A program made the position numbers and the translations under genes. Of a DNA stretch of 64,000 nt, positions 1 to 11,651 are shown piece after piece. The DNA is from Trachythela sp. YZ-2020 (Eukaryota; Cnidaria; Anthozoa; Malacalcyonacea; Clavulariidae). Where the stretch lies: contig JADLSH010000349.1 in NCBI GenBank assembly GCA_016169945.1, positions 496,001 to 560,000 on the forward strand, written 5' to 3'. Under the pieces are notes generated by a model, which was not told the DNA's origin, searched no databases, and saw only the letters and a program-made list of their open reading frames with translations. Numbering within the stretch: the stretch's first letter is position 1; each line of letters opens with the position of its first letter.

Positions 1-600
1 TCAAATGCACAACACTCTGATCCAGTAGTGGCAGAATATGGGTTTGATTGGGAAGGCTAGCTGAAACCAGGCATTTTGTTAATCTTCTGGTGGGAAAATA
101 TAAGCAGATATAGGTCATAGCACCCAGCCCCAGGGATCGACATGTGGTGAAACATTCATATAACACTAACACATAAATACACCTCAAGGATTGAGATCCT
201 CAGCATTGGGCTTGATTGATATAGAGTGTGGTTGATCAACTATGGTTTGATATATAATGAAAATACACAAGGCAACAACATTTGAGTTGTCATGGTATAC
301 CTGTGGACTACCATATATGGATATTAATTTGCATGCCATGTACTTGATCTTTATCAGTGCTCTTTATCTTTACCATTATTTAAATAAAACATATAAAAGA
401 GAACATAACATGAGTCGTTAAAGATCTTTAATGAAATAATTTAACAGAACAAGGATAGTGTCAACAGCAATTTCTAGACTTGCATATTGACTCTTGATAA
501 TTGATGTATGAGGCTTCAAAGCATTCACAATCTTTACATTTGTATTGTCTTAAATACACCTGAAACACAACATATAAAAACTATTTTGAATATTTAAAAT
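1..600. other. No gene recognised
   Basis: AT-rich sequence with only short frames. I see no exon with convincing splice sites and no repeat shared with the rest of the window. Confidence 0.5.
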
Positions 601-939
601 ATGTACAGATATTTTCAAAACAACTTTGGGCCCAAAAATATGGTACACATTTCTTCTTGCATTTCATTTCAGATGTCAATGACAAGGCTCCTTTTAGTTT
701 TATTCATAAGCAATGTGATAAGCACAACTCAGCTAGCCAACATGAAAGGTTCAAAGAACCGAAATACTTTCAAACTAAAGGCTTGGCCATCAACAAATAT
801 GTCGTGTCTAAACTGCCATAGTAATGTATAAACTGCAAATCGGCCCCGTGCAAGCTTATTAAACCTACATACTGGCTCAAAAAGTTTACCAATTAGTGCT
901 GCAGTACTCCAAGTAGTAACTGATTGTTTTATCATACAA

Positions 940-1640
940 AAATAATTGAATTACATTGTAATCTGTAGAGTATAGTAATGTGTTCGGACGGTCAGTCGCC
1001 GAGCTCTGACATATCGTCAAAATCAGTGATCAAAATATCAAATTATTTATTTACGATTTAGTTTCTTTCAACATTCAAATGTTCTTCATACTTCTATGAT
1101 GATTGTTTGTTCTTGAAATACTAGATTTGACTTGATTTCTTCACATACTTCACGAGTATAAAGCGAAAATCCGAAAAAATGTTAATTTCACAATAGAAAA
1201 GTATATTATTCACTCTTCAAGTGGGGCAGACAAACATGGCCGCCGCTCTCAAAACACGACTCATTTCCGGCTTCAATTGCTATTAGGGCTCTGTATTGCG
1301 ATGCTCTATCCAGTCTTAGTACATATCAGTAGGATTGGTAGGTGAGCTCACAAGTCCAATAGCCTGACTTTGCATTATTTGCATAAAAAAGACACCAATG
1401 TTTAACCCTTCGGTTCTTTGAAAGGTTATGGCAGATTGAATTTCGTCGGACTTTACATGATGTCCTCAATCAGTCATAGCCTTGAAGTGGAACCGTAATT
1501 ACAGAAAATATATAGCACGAAAACAATTTGCTTTCACACCATTATAACCGACTTGTACTTGGTGTAATTTGAAATAAAATCGTTTAAAATCACTATATAG
1601 CTAGGGAGGGGTAGGTGGGTACTCATTTGGAGGAAAAAAC
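940..1640. other. No gene recognised
   Basis: Non-coding AT-rich sequence. It holds an ATGGCCGCC-like string near 1235 that resembles a translation start, but the frame after it closes quickly. Nothing else is supported. Confidence 0.4.
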
Positions 1641-1655
1641 TTTTTCGTCAATGCT

Positions 1656-1735
1656 CGCCAAACAAATAGAAAAATTAACACAAGAAAACGAAAAAGGGAT
1701 CATTAATGATGCATAATATGACTAATTTCAAAATA
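1656..1735. repeat. Dispersed repeat, shared with 51929-52008 in inverse orientation
   Basis: About 80 bp here match the reverse complement of 51929-52008 with a few substitutions; both contain CGCCAAACAAATAG and GATCATTAA. It is probably part of a non-autonomous element. No terminal repeats are clear at this copy. Confidence 0.65.
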
Positions 1736-2047
1736 CGGAGACAGCCTGCTGATGAACCTTTAGATGTGGTTGCTGACAATGTGGTCCAGCAACATCCTGC
1801 AGAGTAGCCGTTAGTGGCCGATCCTCAGCACCTCAAATAAATCTGCAAGAGCGCAACACCAAGCACAAGCTCACATACAACCTCAAAAGGAAGAGCTTGC
1901 GGTAAGCATACGCTCCTGGTATTTGAAATTATCTAGTTATTCAAGCGAACAATGTTTCTCACATTGCCATTGGCATGCATGATTACTTCTGGCTTTATCG
2001 TAACGTTTATTACGGTTTCTCTCAAGAAAACGTGTGAATATAATTGT

Positions 2048-2208
2048 TACGGCGGTTGACTGTTGTGTAAAACTACCTGAAAAATACAATGAGAACTTCG
2101 ACGTTTCGAGTGAAGGCCTACTAACTTCCAGACGAAGGGCCTTCGCTCGAAACATCGAAGTTCTTATTGTATTTTTCAGGTAGTTTTACACAACAGTCAA
2201 CCGCCGTA
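2048..2208. repeat. Near-perfect palindrome, 71-bp arms, Penelope-type terminal sequence
   Basis: Arms 2048-2118 and 2138-2208 are inverted copies with few mismatches around a 19-base spacer. The stretch CAGACGA at about 2130, a 4-bp stem GGGC/GCTC, then GAAAC, flanked by AACTTC and GAAGTT, resembles a hammerhead ribozyme with a mutated core (expected CTGANGA). An inverted pair of Penelope-like terminal repeats would explain it. A Penelope fragment on the + strand follows at 2865, which agrees with this. Confidence 0.6.
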
Positions 2209-2864
2209 TTTGCTATACTTCTACCCATACTCGCACCGCATGTTCGAGAATGTAATTGTTTACTGTTGTTAAAATAGTTTGTCGGGGTCACCAAAAATGC
2301 AGGTTTTAATATGTAGTAAAAGAATGATTGTTGGTTTTATGTGAAAAGCTTACATGGCGGGACATATGCATATCCGAAACCCTTTTTTGTATCTTAATTA
2401 ATTAGGCGATCCAGAATTGCCGAATCTGTATACGCTTTGACCTTTGTATATATTGTGCTTGTAAAGTTGTATAGTTCTGGTTTTTATTGTTATGACTATA
2501 GACCCATTGCACATCTCAATCTTAATGTATTAAGTCGGTAAACTTCTACAAGATCACACCAACTTTAAAATAAACTAATTAAAATATGAACGATGTCAAT
2601 GCATATAAATACGTTTAAAAGGTCCTAAGTTAGCTAAAATACAAATATAATACAGTAAAAATGACTACTTAGTTTCGTTTTGAATTCGCCTAATGAACTT
2701 GAGAGGACTAGTTCAGGTTGTAGTTTATTCCATTCTTTGATAGTTCTTTAGTTGCCTTAGGGATCTGATATTTCAATGGGTGGCTGCCGCATGTTCTAGA
2801 TTCTGGGTGTAATTTCAAATACTGATCGGTGTTAAAATCTACAAGGTTATGACTTATCTTATAC

Positions 2865-3377
2865 ATGCCTAACATGAAAAGCATCATCTCTTCGCACAAC
2901 AAATCCGTAATTAAGAATGAAACTGAATTCAACCCAAACCCAACTACCACATGTAATTGTCGCCAGAAGAATACTTGCCCGCTCGACCAAAAATGCCAAA
3001 CAAAAGGAATAGTCTATCAAGCCACAATCACCAGACAAGATAACATGAAATCCGAAACCTAAGCAGGACTGACTGAAAGCACTTTTAAAACCCGATATCT
3101 AAACCACTCTAGCTCATTTAGAAACCTAAAATATAAATCTGCCACTGAGCTTAGCAAATATGTCTGGACATTGAAAGAATCAGATGTCCACTACACCATC
3201 AATTGGAAAATATTAAAACAATGCAAGCCATACGCGAATATAACGAAGAAATGTGATCTATGCCTGCATGAAAAATACGTCATTATTTGTCACCCGAACC
3301 TAAGCTCACTTAACCGCAGAAACGAACTTGTATCCACTTGCAGACACAGGAAGAAACATTTACTAAGCAATCACTAA
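2865..3377 (+). pseudogene. Penelope-like element, GIY-YIG endonuclease domain, broken
   Basis: One reading frame with a single nonsense codon at 3060-3062. It encodes the C-terminal part of a Penelope-like retroelement polyprotein: a Cys cluster (CNC...CPLDQKC), the GIY-YIG core (GLTESTFK, then N/H-rich and ATELSKYVWTLK), a second Cys pair (CDLCLHEK) and the C-terminal LNRRNELVSTCRH signature. In this family the domain is an endonuclease that nicks the target DNA to prime reverse transcription. The stop codon falls where the family has the Tyr of the YxG motif, so this copy could not make active enzyme. The RT domain is absent upstream, so the copy is 5'-truncated. Confidence 0.8.
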
Positions 3378-3598
3378 CAAACAATTAACAGACACTTATC
3401 ACAGTTAGCTATGTGTACGTATTTGTACACATATGAGTTGTCCGTTTTATAGATTAATCCTAATTCAAATTTCTTAGCGTTAAAAAATTAGTTGCAATAT
3501 TCACCTGATGAGTGTGGTAGGCTCGGCTTGCCATACGAAACAGATTTGTAGTGAATTAAAGTTTTAATGAAGTAGTTTGGGTTTGTTTTGTTTTACTA

Positions 3599-3664
3599 TT
3601 TCGCTCTGCCTTGGTATTGAGCACTGTATAGTTTCGCTCTGCCTTGGTATTGAGCACTCTATAG
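3599..3664. repeat. Two-copy tandem duplication, about 33 bp
   Basis: The segment starting TTTCGCTCTGCCTTGG and ending CACT(G/C)TATAG is present twice in direct succession with one difference. A short (TA)n tract follows at about 3699-3716. Both lie between two opposed Penelope-like fragments. Confidence 0.75.
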
Positions 3665-3801
3665 TCTATATGATTTTGAACTTGACACTTATATTCACAT
3701 ATATATATATATATATGTATGTGTGTGTAGGTTTAGGTCTACGAAACACAAAGAGTACTCGACAACATAAAGTTAGACCAAATTATAGATTTTTGCTTAC
3801 C

Positions 3802-4518
3802 TCAAAACTTGTCTGCAACAGGCTGTTTCATCTGTAAAAGAATCATCAGGCAGTTTACAAGTATCGAAAGAAATTGGTCGCTTATATGCTTCCTGCCGGA
3901 GCGTGGGGGTGTCTGTGGTGCATGCATGGCTTTGTTTGCGTTGTTTACGCGAAATTTATTATGATGACGACACCGTGAAATTATTTCAGCTCTTTTGTTG
4001 AGTAAACAATTCTTGTTTTCTTCTTTCAAAATACAAAATTTTTCTTCTAGACATAAATTGCATCGTTTTGATCCTCCCGTGTACGAAATAGAATGTTTTA
4101 AAATTTCCCAATTAATACTGAAATCCTTATTGCTTTCTTTCAATGTCCAAATATATTTCGAAAGTTCTGTGTCATTTGCATGCTTTTTATGCTGAAAAGA
4201 TTTAGTGTGGTTGGCCAATCGCTCTTTGAATGTGGTTGCAGTCATGCCAATGTAATTTTTGATCGTGTTTGTGTTGCTTACTGTGACTGTTGCTTTGTAT
4301 ACTATGTCCCTAGTCATGCATTGTTTTTGAAGTGGGCAAATGGTGTTTTCTCCACAACTGCAATTGGTAGTGTCCCTATCCTGTGGTTTGTTATTCCTAG
4401 ATATGCATGCATTGTGTTTAGTGATTACTGACTTGACATTGTTCATGCAGCTGTAACTTACTTTAACTGTATTTCTGTTAATGATTTTATGGAGCTTGTG
4501 GTGGAAAATGTTTGTCAA
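3802..4518 (-). pseudogene. Penelope-like element, GIY-YIG domain with C-terminal extension
   Basis: An open frame of 238 codons encodes the C-terminal half of a Penelope-like polyprotein. In order: a Cys-rich knuckle (CSCGENTICPLQKQC, about residues 53-67), the GIY-YIG core (IVYKATV and YIGMTATTFKERLANH, about 72-108), TELSKYIWTLK, a Cys pair (CNLCLEEKFCIL) and the RAEIISRCRHHNK signature. It lacks the RT part, so the element is 5'-truncated although the domain itself is uninterrupted. The last 15 or so codons are read through the hammerhead ribozyme at 3808-3861, and the stop lies just beyond ribozyme stem I. A related but distinct copy lies at 2865-3377 in the opposite orientation. I call it a truncated element; it might still be translated. 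Confidence 0.8.
3808..3861 (-). ncRNA. Hammerhead ribozyme, type I, Penelope-like
   Basis: On the minus strand: CTTGT and CTGC pair with GCAG and ACAAG (stem I, with a small internal loop). The core CTGATGA is followed by a short hairpin (TCT/AGA, loop TTTAC), then GAAA, a 3-bp stem III (ACA/TGT, loop GCC) and T at position 17. All invariant core bases are present. Predicted self-cleavage lies between 3817 and 3816. Stem II starts with a U-U mismatch and is weak. Such ribozymes are known in Penelope-like terminal repeats and process the element RNA. Copies occur at 27244-27297 and 40190-40244. Confidence 0.75.
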
Positions 4519-4876
4519 TTAGACTAAGGAAATTACGTCCTATGTTTGTGCTAACAGTCTTGCTAATTGGGTTCAACCAAATTATATTGCGTTGCCTATT
4601 CCTGCGTTGTTGTTGCGGTGTGTGCTGAGTGTAGCTAAGTTCATGATTAAAGCTGCTATGCCTAAGTGCGTTCTGATATATGGGTGCAGATTCCTGAAAA
4701 GTTTGCTCATCTGATGAAAGGAGTGCGATGCACTTGTTAATTGATGCAGGTAGTTGCCTTGTGATTCTTGGTTTAATTTAATTTAAGTATTTATATTGCA
4801 CGTGTTACATAGGAAGATGCTCACTCGCGCATTATATAGTTTCATTAAATAATTGATAAAAATTTAAAATATTACA

Positions 4877-5870
4877 CTAATTTACAAAACGTACAATGAA
4901 TCTAAAAGCCAACAGGACAAGATGTACTAGTTGTCCTGATATCATGGAGGGAAATGCCTTCATGAAAAAGCGAGTTTTTAGCAATTTCTTAAATGTTGCA
5001 ACATTACAGGTGTTACAAATTTCTGCTGGAAGGCTGTTCCACAGCGTAGGTGCAGCCACTTCAAATGATCAGTCACCCAAAGTGGTAAATGTTTTTTTTC
5101 TCGGTTTCTCAAGCAGCAGTTCAGTTGATGATCGTAAATTATATCTGGATGCAGTCTTCAATTTGATAAGATCGGAGATATATTCAGGAGCAAGTCCATT
5201 GATTGCCTTATAAGTGATGAGTAATATTTTGAAGTTAATTCTATACTCAACAGGGTAGCCAATGTAATTTATACAACGCAGGGGTGATGTGATCAAACCG
5301 ATTAATATTACAAATCAGTCTTGCTGCAGAGTTCTGTACTCGTTGGAGTTTGTATATCTGATTGGCAGGCAGACTATACAAGAGATTATTACAGTAGTCC
5401 AGTTGACTTGTGTGACGAAAGCATTCATAAGGATTTTTATAGTATTATAGCTGAGAAATTTACTAATTTGACTAATATTAAATAAATGGAAGAATGCTGC
5501 TTTACAGCATTTATTAATATGTAAATCCATTTTCAGTTGCGCATCAAACCAGGAACCAAGGAGATGGTGTGATGATTTCATCTCCAATACGCAGTGAATC
5601 AACATTTACTTTTGCTAACTGTTGCCTTGTTCCAATGATGATGAATTCTGTTTTGTCATTGTTTAACTTAAGTTTGTCTGCTAGCATCCATTTCTTGATA
5701 TCTGAAATGCAATCTCACATTGCCTTAATGGCAGCGGATTGATCAGTAATGGATGCAGGTTTGAATGAAATATATAATTGGGAGTCGTCAACAAATGCAT
5801 GAACTTCATTCCAATGCATATTTATGTGATTAGAGTGCATATTAATATGTATAGTGGGTCGTCGAGATAA
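4877..5870 (-). pseudogene. CR1-like LINE, reverse transcriptase C-terminal fragment
   Basis: Reading the minus strand, broken frames give the RT active-site region (FVDDSQLY near 5800), then LGSWFDAQLKMD, ISKFLSYNTIKILMNAFV and, after a frameshift, ITYKAINGLAPEYISDL and APTLWNSLPAEI. These are standard landmarks of the C-terminal half of CR1/L2-type LINE reverse transcriptases. The 3' side (4780-4876) is AT-rich and probably 3' UTR. There are several frameshifts and stops. 5'-truncated, as is usual for LINEs. Confidence 0.85.
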
Positions 5871-5984
5871 TACGCAAAGAATATTCCAAGTTTTTAAATA
5901 AATTCTATTAAATACAATAATAAAGAACTATACTATATACACCTACTGATTATTCCTATGGATTTTAACAAAAATTTTGAACAG

Positions 5985-7519
5985 TTACTTCACATGAAAA
6001 TCTAAAAAACAGTTTCTTGCATTGTTCAAACACAAACATAATTTGCATTTCTGGCAGTAAACTCTGCTGAAATTTGTTTTACAATGTCTACATTTGTTTT
6101 TGTTTGGTCTGCACTCAGGCCAATGGCTAACATTGTCATACCTGGCATCATCACAGGGCACTGAGGCTGGCTGTTTCCTTGGCACAGGTGATGATGTTGC
6201 AGGTGCCTTTCTCTTTTGAGGTCTGCCAACTGAGTTTGGGGTCTTTCCAGCATTCACTAGGCTCTGGGCGATAATTGTGATGAACTGCAACAAAGTGAGC
6301 TGCTACTTATTTGGCACATTCATTTGATCTCGGTGTCGACAGTACAAAAGCCAAGCGTTGACCTTTTCAATGTCGAGCCAGTGGAACAGGACTTTCAGGT
6401 ACCATCGCCTTGACTTGATGCTGGTGCAGTATAAAGAGATCAACATGTCTGCCAGGTCAACACCACCCATGGACTCATTGTACTCTTCGACTGTGTTTGG
6501 GCAAGCAATCTTCACATGTTCTCTCTTGACTTTATCCCACCTTTCAACAGTTGAAATTTCACAACAGTTGGAATAATTCGAGAGGTGGACACATTTGTTG
6601 TCAAACCACTTCAGGACTGTGAGACCAGAATTGGTGTTGCATTGGTATGTGCTGCTGCCTCTTCCCTCCTTCATCAGGACATTATCACTTGGCAAAGGAC
6701 ATTTCTTCAGGCGATCTGTTCTCATGGTAGCTGTTGCCAAAATGCCCAACTCCTTCAACTTGATGCACAGTGCCAATGAAGAAAACCAATTATCAAAAAA
6801 CAGCTTGTAAAAAGACGGGAAAACAACATATTCACCTGTGCATTTCTGTGTAGCTGTACTAGCACCAGTGTATAGGTCCAGCACTAACAACATTCTTGAA
6901 ACCCCATTTTACAGGCTTTCTTGGGTTATATTGTCGAATACCACTGTATCTTGTTTTTGCAGGGATAATTTGTTCATCTATTGAGTTCTCAACTTCCGGC
7001 TGGATCTTCAAGTAGTTCTCTTGAACATGTTCAAGCACAGGTTGAATCTTGTAAAGGCAATTCCGTTTGTTTTCACCGTCATCAGTCAAAGTGCTGTCAC
7101 TGACATGTAAAAACCATCTCAACTTCTTGTATCAGTTGACTGGCATGATATCTGCTACCAGGGGATATATTTTTTCAGCAGCCCAAAACATTGCATATGA
7201 TGGGAGGTTGACGATGGACATATACAGTTGCATTCCTAACAAATGTTCAATTTTGTTGCTTGTTGTACCAATACTTGTACCCGTCTTTCTTTGCTGCCTC
7301 GGTTGCTTGCACCATCATTTCCAGCCAACTCCTTGCTCTTCCACTACATCATCAGGTAGTGTTTCATGTGGCAGTCTTTTCAGGCAACACCTCTTTAGGC
7401 AAGCGTTCATCTTCTTCATCACTGCTTTCAACATCTGATAGTTCAGACTCTGTACCAGGCTCAATTACAAACTGAAGGATCTCTTCTACATCATATCTGG
7501 TTCTTGAATATTTTTCCAT
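5985..7519 (-). pseudogene. piggyBac-like (PGBD) transposase, decayed
   Basis: From a likely start at 7519: an acidic N-terminus (MEKYSRTRYDVEE, SDVESSDEED), then LPSYAMFWAAEKIYPLVADI, a nonsense codon near 7134, SIDEQIIPAKTR (first Asp), SGIRQYNPRKPVKWGFKN, FFDNWFSS (second Asp), ESMGGVDLADM (third Asp) and the C-terminal Cys-rich zinc finger (CRHCKTNFSRVYCQKC) ending at 5985. The three catalytic Asp positions survive but the frame is broken by at least three frameshifts or stops. I could not identify its terminal repeats. It differs in sequence from the piggyBac at 27.6-30.9 kb and is an older family. Confidence 0.85.
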
Positions 7520-7529
7520 AATAACATAC

Positions 7530-8480
7530 CTATAGAACAAACAATTATTGTTATACGAAGTCCTCAGAGGTTACTTTAGATCGCATTGATTTATTCCAAC
7601 TCAATAAATATAATTATATTTTATATAAATACAACAGATATAGGTATAAATAACAGTGACTTTTGCCCTAGATTTACCTTGTTATTAGAGCAAGTGTTAT
7701 TATTAGAATGTTGACCTGGTAGGACTAGTATTTTACTGAATGTGGTTTACTGGTTTAGCCTTTAGGTTTAATTATTGTATACTATCGGTCACAAAAGAGT
7801 GAATATAATATCCTTGGCCATATAGTCACTTCGTATAAATAATGGCTCTGTATATGAAAATTTATTATACAGAGGATATCACATTAGGTTTATCAATCAT
7901 GTAATACAGGTTGTTATAAATACGTTGTTTTCAAAATAAAGCTAACAAATAATGGCCAACCCCCCTGATTTCCTGCAGCAAACTGATGACAAATATTTGA
8001 AACAAAGTTCAACCTCATTTTTTCATATGTAGTTGATCTAAAAGACCATCACAGGCAATAAACAAAACTGTATAAACACTATATGAAAGAAGCTGTACCC
8101 ATTTGGGACAAAGTTGCCATATGGCAACCATGATTTCACAAGCGATTGTTTACACAAAACGTCCGAGGGTCAACAGCATTTTTCGTATCAACAAAGAGAG
8201 CTAATCGTGATGAAAATACATATAAAAACAATATCCATACGATGAATACTTCTCACACAATTCTAGCACAAAACTCACCTTTTTTAAACAAACAAATATC
8301 ACTCAAAATCACCCGAAGTAAATGCTGTGAATCGACCATGCTGAAAATATTGAATCATTACAACTGCTATAATTATGGATGTACTTCATGTAAAACGAAT
8401 ATTAATGACTTTAAAGCAAACCTCGTCACCAGGACAACATTCAAAAGTTGCGGTTGCCATAGGCTACTGCGAAACAATAA
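7530..8480. other. No gene recognised
   Basis: Between the piggyBac remnant and the tyrosine-recombinase element. The open frame starting at 8146 is rich in Asn, Lys and Cys and matches nothing I know until about 8490, where RT homology begins in another frame. A 5' gag for the next element would be expected here but is not recognisable. Confidence 0.4.
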
Positions 8481-8489
8481 AGTGTTTTT

Positions 8490-9910
8490 AAGGGGGACCA
8501 GTTTGATTCAGATAGACCCCCTCACCGTGTATTCAAGAATAATGTGTCATGTAAATCATTCATGCAGAACACGCTGTTGGAGCGCTTGAAAACTGGTGCT
8601 ATTTCCGTAGTGGGAAAAGTTGGTTGTGTTGAGCCGCCTCATATTGTACTACCACTGACTGTTGAACCTACAAAACCACGTTTATGTCAGGATGCACGGT
8701 ATTGCAGATATGCCCTTTTCCTTAGATAGATTGGTAGATTTACCGCTGTATGTTTCCAAAGACTCATATCAAACACTGCTAGACGATAATACAATCACCT
8801 CCTGGATCCTGCAAGTTAGCTTTACTTTGGAATCCAATGGGGAGGATGGTACTTTATGTACAATACCATACCATACCATTTGGTTGGAAGATTTCACCAC
8901 ACGTGTATCATTCGACTGGTCTTTTGGCATCCAATTATTTGCGGTCTATTGGCATTCCTTGTTCATTGTACATCGATGATCGACATAATGGTCAGCTTCA
9001 GGTGTCTTGAGACCAAGGAGCTTACACAAATCTCAAGACCAACAATGAACGCCAGCTGGTGGCGGCCAAATCAGCGGTTTTTCTCGCAGCATTTCATCTT
9101 GTATGTCTGGGTTATTTCTTAGGCTTAACAAAATCCATCTTGGAACTGCAACAAGTGGTGCCCTATTAAGGGTTTCGAGTTGATTCCATCCTTCTGGTGT
9201 TTCATTTGATTCCAGGAAAACAGCAAAAATTTATTGAACTTCATTTCATAGCTGGAATAATCAGGGTGGTAAGAGTCAAAAGTTAAATAGTGCCATCAAA
9301 GCACTTTTCTTTACCACCACAGAGCTCAACGTACTGTTGCGGCTGTCCTATGTACCAACTTCCCAGAACCCCACGGATCCACCACCCCGTCGGTTATCGC
9401 AGTTAGATTGGAAAATTCCACCACGAGTTATGGGAGGTGATTCAGCACGAATTTGGTGGCATGGAGGGACATACCTGCGATTTAATGGCGCTTGACTCCA
9501 ACGTTATGTTGGACACATCTGGCAATCCTCTTCCGCATTTCACTCCGCACACATCTCCTGGGTCATTAGGAGTCAATTTGTTTGTACAAGATCTGTCTCG
9601 TTATACTCGTGTGTTGCAACGACCATATGTTTTTCCACCCTGGTCACTGGTAGGAGCTGTGCTGCAGTTCCTGGAGTCCTCTAAACAGGCATCTACGATG
9701 CTTGTTTTGGACACTTTTGGTGTTACTGGTGCCATTGTTATCTCGTCATGCTAGAAAGATGCGAAAAATAGCTTCGAAGGGTGACACTGGAGCACTTTTG
9801 TTTCCTAAAAAAGGAGGGTGGACCTTGTGTGCCAGCCTTCCAGCAGACATTTGGGTTTTCAAGTTTGTTTTTCATCCCGAGAGTGAAATGGTGCGCTCGT
9901 TACATAATTA
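8490..9910 (+). pseudogene. DIRS-type reverse transcriptase and RNase H, broken
   Basis: Successive frames give LLERLKTGAISVVGKVGCVEPPHIV (read in two parts), LTVEPTKPRLCQDAR, DMPFSLDRLVDLP, VSKDSYQTLLDD, YNTIPYHLVGRF and the catalytic box SLYIDDRHNGQLQ near 8960-9000, which fits the LYIDDR form typical of DIRS-like RTs. RNase H follows: a frame with LNVLLRLSYVPTSQNPTDPP, then GNPLPHFTPHTSPGSLGVN, VFPPWSLVGAVLQFLESS and ARKMRKIASKGDTGALLFP. At least five frameshifts or stops separate these. Around 10160-10225 a CPTC...CQRC zinc-ribbon-like segment precedes the recombinase. Confidence 0.8.
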
Positions 9911-10559
9911 AATTATTTATATTAGTTGAACCTTAATGCATATACCTTGGATATTTGGGACGCTAGAGACTGTCGAAATATATATCCTCATTTGTACTTG
10001 CACTTTATAGGTACCTAATCATGGAATGTTTTTCAATTTTTGCCTTGCTTTGTTTTCAATTAATTAGTTATTTGATCTATGGTTTGTGGGTGAAATTGCT
10101 TATTCCCTTTTAGGAACTACCCATTTTGGCGAAATTATTTGTCCCTTCTGTTCACTGTCCTACATGTACACATCTGAATGACCAGGATTTTCGTTTTTGC
10201 CAACGATGTGGCTATAGACGACAGGTAATTTGCCGAGAGCCAATGTGCGCACTCGCAGTCGACCTCAATATCATAGATTGAACGGCTGGAACAATTGACG
10301 CATTTTGATCATGCTACAAGTTATTAAAAACAAAAGGACTCTCTTCGAAAAGAACTTGAATCGTTTCTTTGCATCGCTTCCTGGTTTTGTGACACCATCA
10401 AATACAACCCCCAGGGATGTGTGCCGTTTTCTTATCTTTAGGATAGACATGGTAAGACGCAGGTCCATTCTAATGGTGTCAGCACATTGGGAAAAAAGGA
10501 AAATATGATTGTTGATGTCCCCTTCGCTTATCTTACAAGACTGTCGATTCATACATAGG

Positions 10560-11358
10560 AAAATTAAGGGCTATCTTTCATTCAATTGGCAGGGATGGAG
10601 AGTGGGACAAATGCTTAGGACTGGGCAACCCACCAGCCGATAAGTCAGTGAAGGACTATCTCAGGTTGGTGACCATGGAACAGCTACAAGCACGCATAAC
10701 CCCACAGCAAGCTACACCATTCTTCGTTGATAAATTAGGACAATTGTGTTCACATCTGGATAAAAAATTACATAAAGCGGAGAAGCCTATCGACTGTTTT
10801 ATTATTGCCCGTGATCAAGCCTACTTTCAGCTGCGATAGGGTCAGGTGATTTGGGCCAAGTTAAACATGCTGAGATATTGATTTCCTAATGACGATGGGT
10901 TCATCTTTAACCATGTCTGGGGAAAGACACTCAGAGATGGAGACCAAAATGTGTTTGGGATTCGTAGAAATGTGCAAACCTGCATTTGTCCGATAAGAGG
11001 CATCAAACTGTACATGGATGTCACGTGCCAATTAAGCATTGACTTAACACAGGGCTATTTGTTCCATCCGTTGACACCAGATAAAGGCATCATGAATATG
11101 TCCTTCAGCTCTTCGACGGCGGAGGCACGTCTGAAACACTACTTTGCATGGTTTTTCGATCGGGGTTGTGCGATCACGCTAGCCCTTACTGGGGCAGATC
11201 TCTCTGAGATAATGGATCATGTGGGCTGGTCCCGTCATCACACTGCATTGTATTACCTTCAATTAGCTAAGGTTTTAAAACGGATGGTGCCTCGGCAAAA
11301 CGTGCTTCAAACTCAAGTAGCGGATGTGTGGATTCCTGGCAAGATATTAACCAGTTAA
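10560..11358 (+). pseudogene. Tyrosine recombinase of the 8.5-12 kb element
   Basis: The core-binding region shows IGRDGEWDKCLGLGNPP and VKDYLRLVTMEQLQARITP; the catalytic region shows GFIFNHVWGKTLRDGDQNV, RGIKLYMDV, LTQGYLFHPLTP, ALTGADLSEIMDHVGW and TALYYLQLAKVL. The nucleophile Tyr pair and the GW box are present. The family's HGFRSG segment, with the second catalytic Arg, reads WFFDRG here, so this copy is expected to be inactive. A TAG stop at 10837-10839 and a frame change split the gene. The related recombinase at 34.4-35.0 kb belongs to a second element of the same class. Confidence 0.8.
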
Positions 11359-11651
11359 AACATTTCATTGTGCTTTTCCTGTCGACAATGAACTTAAGCG
11401 GTCTGGTGAGGATTTGTGATGGTATTCAGTCTGTACATTAGTAAGGCCAACAAACTGGAATAGTGAAGGTTTGGAATGTTTGGGGATTAGGTTTGGAAAT
11501 TTGGTTGCGAAATGAGGTTTGCGAAATGAGGTTTGGGAGAGTAGGTTAGAAAATTATATTTGGGCCTAGGAGATGTGTGGAATATTATGCGAGATGCTGG
11601 AATTAATATTGTAGCAATATAGGGAACAGGTACACGCAAGATTGCGCTGCC

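Noticed and set aside
729..935. 68-codon minus-strand frame (CRFNKLARGRFAVYTLLWQF)
   Set aside because: It looks mildly coding-like but lacks splice signals, a domain and repeats; too weak to list.
8146..8489. Open frame of about 115 codons before the RT as a gag gene
   Set aside because: It is Asn/Lys/Cys-rich and has no zinc knuckle or match; RT homology begins in another frame at about 8490.
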